From Lachnospiraceae bacterium (GTDB lineage: Bacteria > Bacillota > Clostridia > Lachnospirales > Lachnospiraceae), in the NCBI GenBank assembly GCA_016293925.1, contig JAEDCX010000092.1, positions 1 to 6,068 on the forward strand: a DNA stretch of 6,068 nucleotides. The letters run 5' to 3'. The translations under genes were made by a program, and so were the position numbers. The notes beneath the pieces were generated by a model. That model worked only from the letters and a program-made list of their open reading frames with translations, ran no database searches and had not been told where the DNA came from. This document shows, piece after piece, positions 5,331 to 6,068 of this stretch; the stretch's first letter is position 1, and every line of letters begins with the position of its first letter.

Positions 5331-6068
5331 TTATAGAAGCGAAGTTACCCTGCGATACAGCTTTGCCTTTCCGCCAATCACTGTCTCGCCATTGTAATGA
5401 ATAGCAGGTGTCCCTCCAAAGGACTCTTTAAACTCGGTGATTTTCAGAACCTCCTCGCCTCTGCCGGCACCACCCCAGTCATAGGTTTTCTTGCCCATCT
5501 CTTTGAAGGTGAACATGTCCACCTGATGCAGATATCGGTTCGCCATTCCCACCACATTGGGATTGATCCCCTCAATCACTCTGTAAAGGGAAGCGGAATG
5601 ATACAGTCTTGCATACTCCTCCGTCAGGATGTGGGTATGATAGACCACCGGTTCCTCTCCGATATATGCCACATGAACAGACAATGCCCCCGCATCCCGA
5701 TAGCGCTTCATCTCATCCATCAGATGATCCCGTCCAATATCACCATAGCCCTTGCTCTCATAAAAAGCAGCATAGAAATCCAGGAACTGACTGATGATCT
5801 CGTCTGTCACGTCCCCGCCGTTGAATAACTCCACAGCCACACCCTCTCGGGGCGCACGGTTTATTTTGTATTTGCAGCTCTTCGAAAATGCAGCAGTTAT
5901 CTCCTCCTTCGTTGGACGAAGATCGGATACAAGAGTATCAAAAGGCTGATTCTCCTTGCCAAGCGGTATCAATGACTGGTGATAGGTCACAATCCCCTTC
6001 GTAAGTACCTCTTCCGTGGCATACCAGCAGTCTATGACTTTCACTCCATGCCTTTTTCGTGTCAGCGT
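5331..6068 (-). CDS. FemAB/GNAT-fold acyl- or aminoacyl-transferase-like protein (5' end probably outside window)
   Basis: At least 237 residues are visible, ending at the TAA at 5333-5331. A GTG at 6044 (…GVKVIDCWYATEEVL) is a possible start, with a weak AAAAAGG 6 nt upstream. However, the frame stays open for eight more codons to the edge (TLTRKRHG), so I treat the 5' end as probably missing. Counting from the GTG, SKSCKYKINRAPREGV at 54-69 and YDWGGAG at 188-194, followed by ITEFKESFGG at 202-211, match the pattern of FemAB-like and BioF2-like acetyltransferases. In these, a basic segment is followed by a Gly-rich YDxGG element and a conserved FKxxFGG. Relatives transfer amino acids from tRNA to the lipid II stem peptide, or acyl groups from CoA to amino sugars. 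One GNAT-like unit is visible, shorter than the roughly 400-residue FemX/FemA proteins, and the helical arm used for tRNA binding is not obvious. Acylation of a sugar amine is therefore at least as likely as wall-peptide bridge formation. No signal peptide is visible. Confidence 0.8.
   Translation of the reverse strand, partial: TLTRKRHGVKVIDCWYATEEVLTKGIVTYHQSLIPLGKENQPFDTLVSDLRPTKEEITAAFSKSCKYKINRAPREGVAVELFNGGDVTDEIISQFLDFYAAFYESKGYGDIGRDHLMDEMKRYRDAGALSVHVAYIGEEPVVYHTHILTEEYARLYHSASLYRVIEGINPNVVGMANRYLHQVDMFTFKEMGKKTYDWGGAGRGEEVLKITEFKESFGGTPAIHYNGETVIGGKAKLYRRVTSLL

Noticed and set aside
5305..5340. Promoter before asnB using TACAAT as -10
   Set aside because: The hexamer 17 nt upstream is CTATAA, which does not resemble a -35 box, and the TACAAT lies in the inverted repeat.
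5397..5828. Plus-strand open frame of 143 codons, and other plus-strand frames across the window
   Set aside because: They lie antisense to well-supported genes, have no recognisable domains or ribosome binding sites, and are rich in His/Ser/Cys/Pro as expected from reverse-frame readings.

Overview
The window looks like part of a surface-polysaccharide (capsule, teichuronic-acid-like or other cell-wall glycan) gene cluster from a Gram-positive bacterium. A low-to-mid-GC Bacillota, and within that the Clostridia (possibly Lachnospiraceae), fits best. The grounds are strong AGGAG-type ribosome binding sites before most genes, a consensus sigma-A promoter, GC near 50% in sampled stretches of asnB, and the family make-up. 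The taxon is an inference; no rRNA or marker gene is present.

All five genes lie on the minus strand, so transcription runs from high to low coordinates. In that order they are: (1) a FemAB/GNAT-fold acyl- or aminoacyl-transferase-like gene at the right edge, whose 5' end probably lies outside the window; (2) a complete class II glutamine-dependent asparagine synthetase-type amidotransferase (asnB), 72 nt downstream; (3) a cytoplasmic NodB-like/DUF2334 polysaccharide deacetylase homologue, 14 nt after asnB; (4) a 147-nt spacer with three perfect heptanucleotide repeats and a near-consensus promoter; (5) a PglK/MsbA-type ABC exporter with fused membrane and ATPase domains; (6) a gene of at least 188 codons that overlaps the ABC stop codon by 4 nt (ATGA) and runs off the left edge. 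This last gene has no stop inside the window. It accounts for the whole left 565 bases, which are clearly more AT-rich than the rest.

Taken together, the genes suggest assembly, modification and flipping of a lipid-linked glycan. The AsnB-type enzyme could amidate a sugar carboxylate, the deacetylase could expose an amine, the FemAB/GNAT-like enzyme could acylate that amine, and the ABC protein could move the lipid-linked product across the membrane. The substrates are inferred, not read from the sequence. I see no tRNA, rRNA, CRISPR array, insertion sequence or convincing intrinsic terminator, and no gene-free stretch longer than 147 bases.
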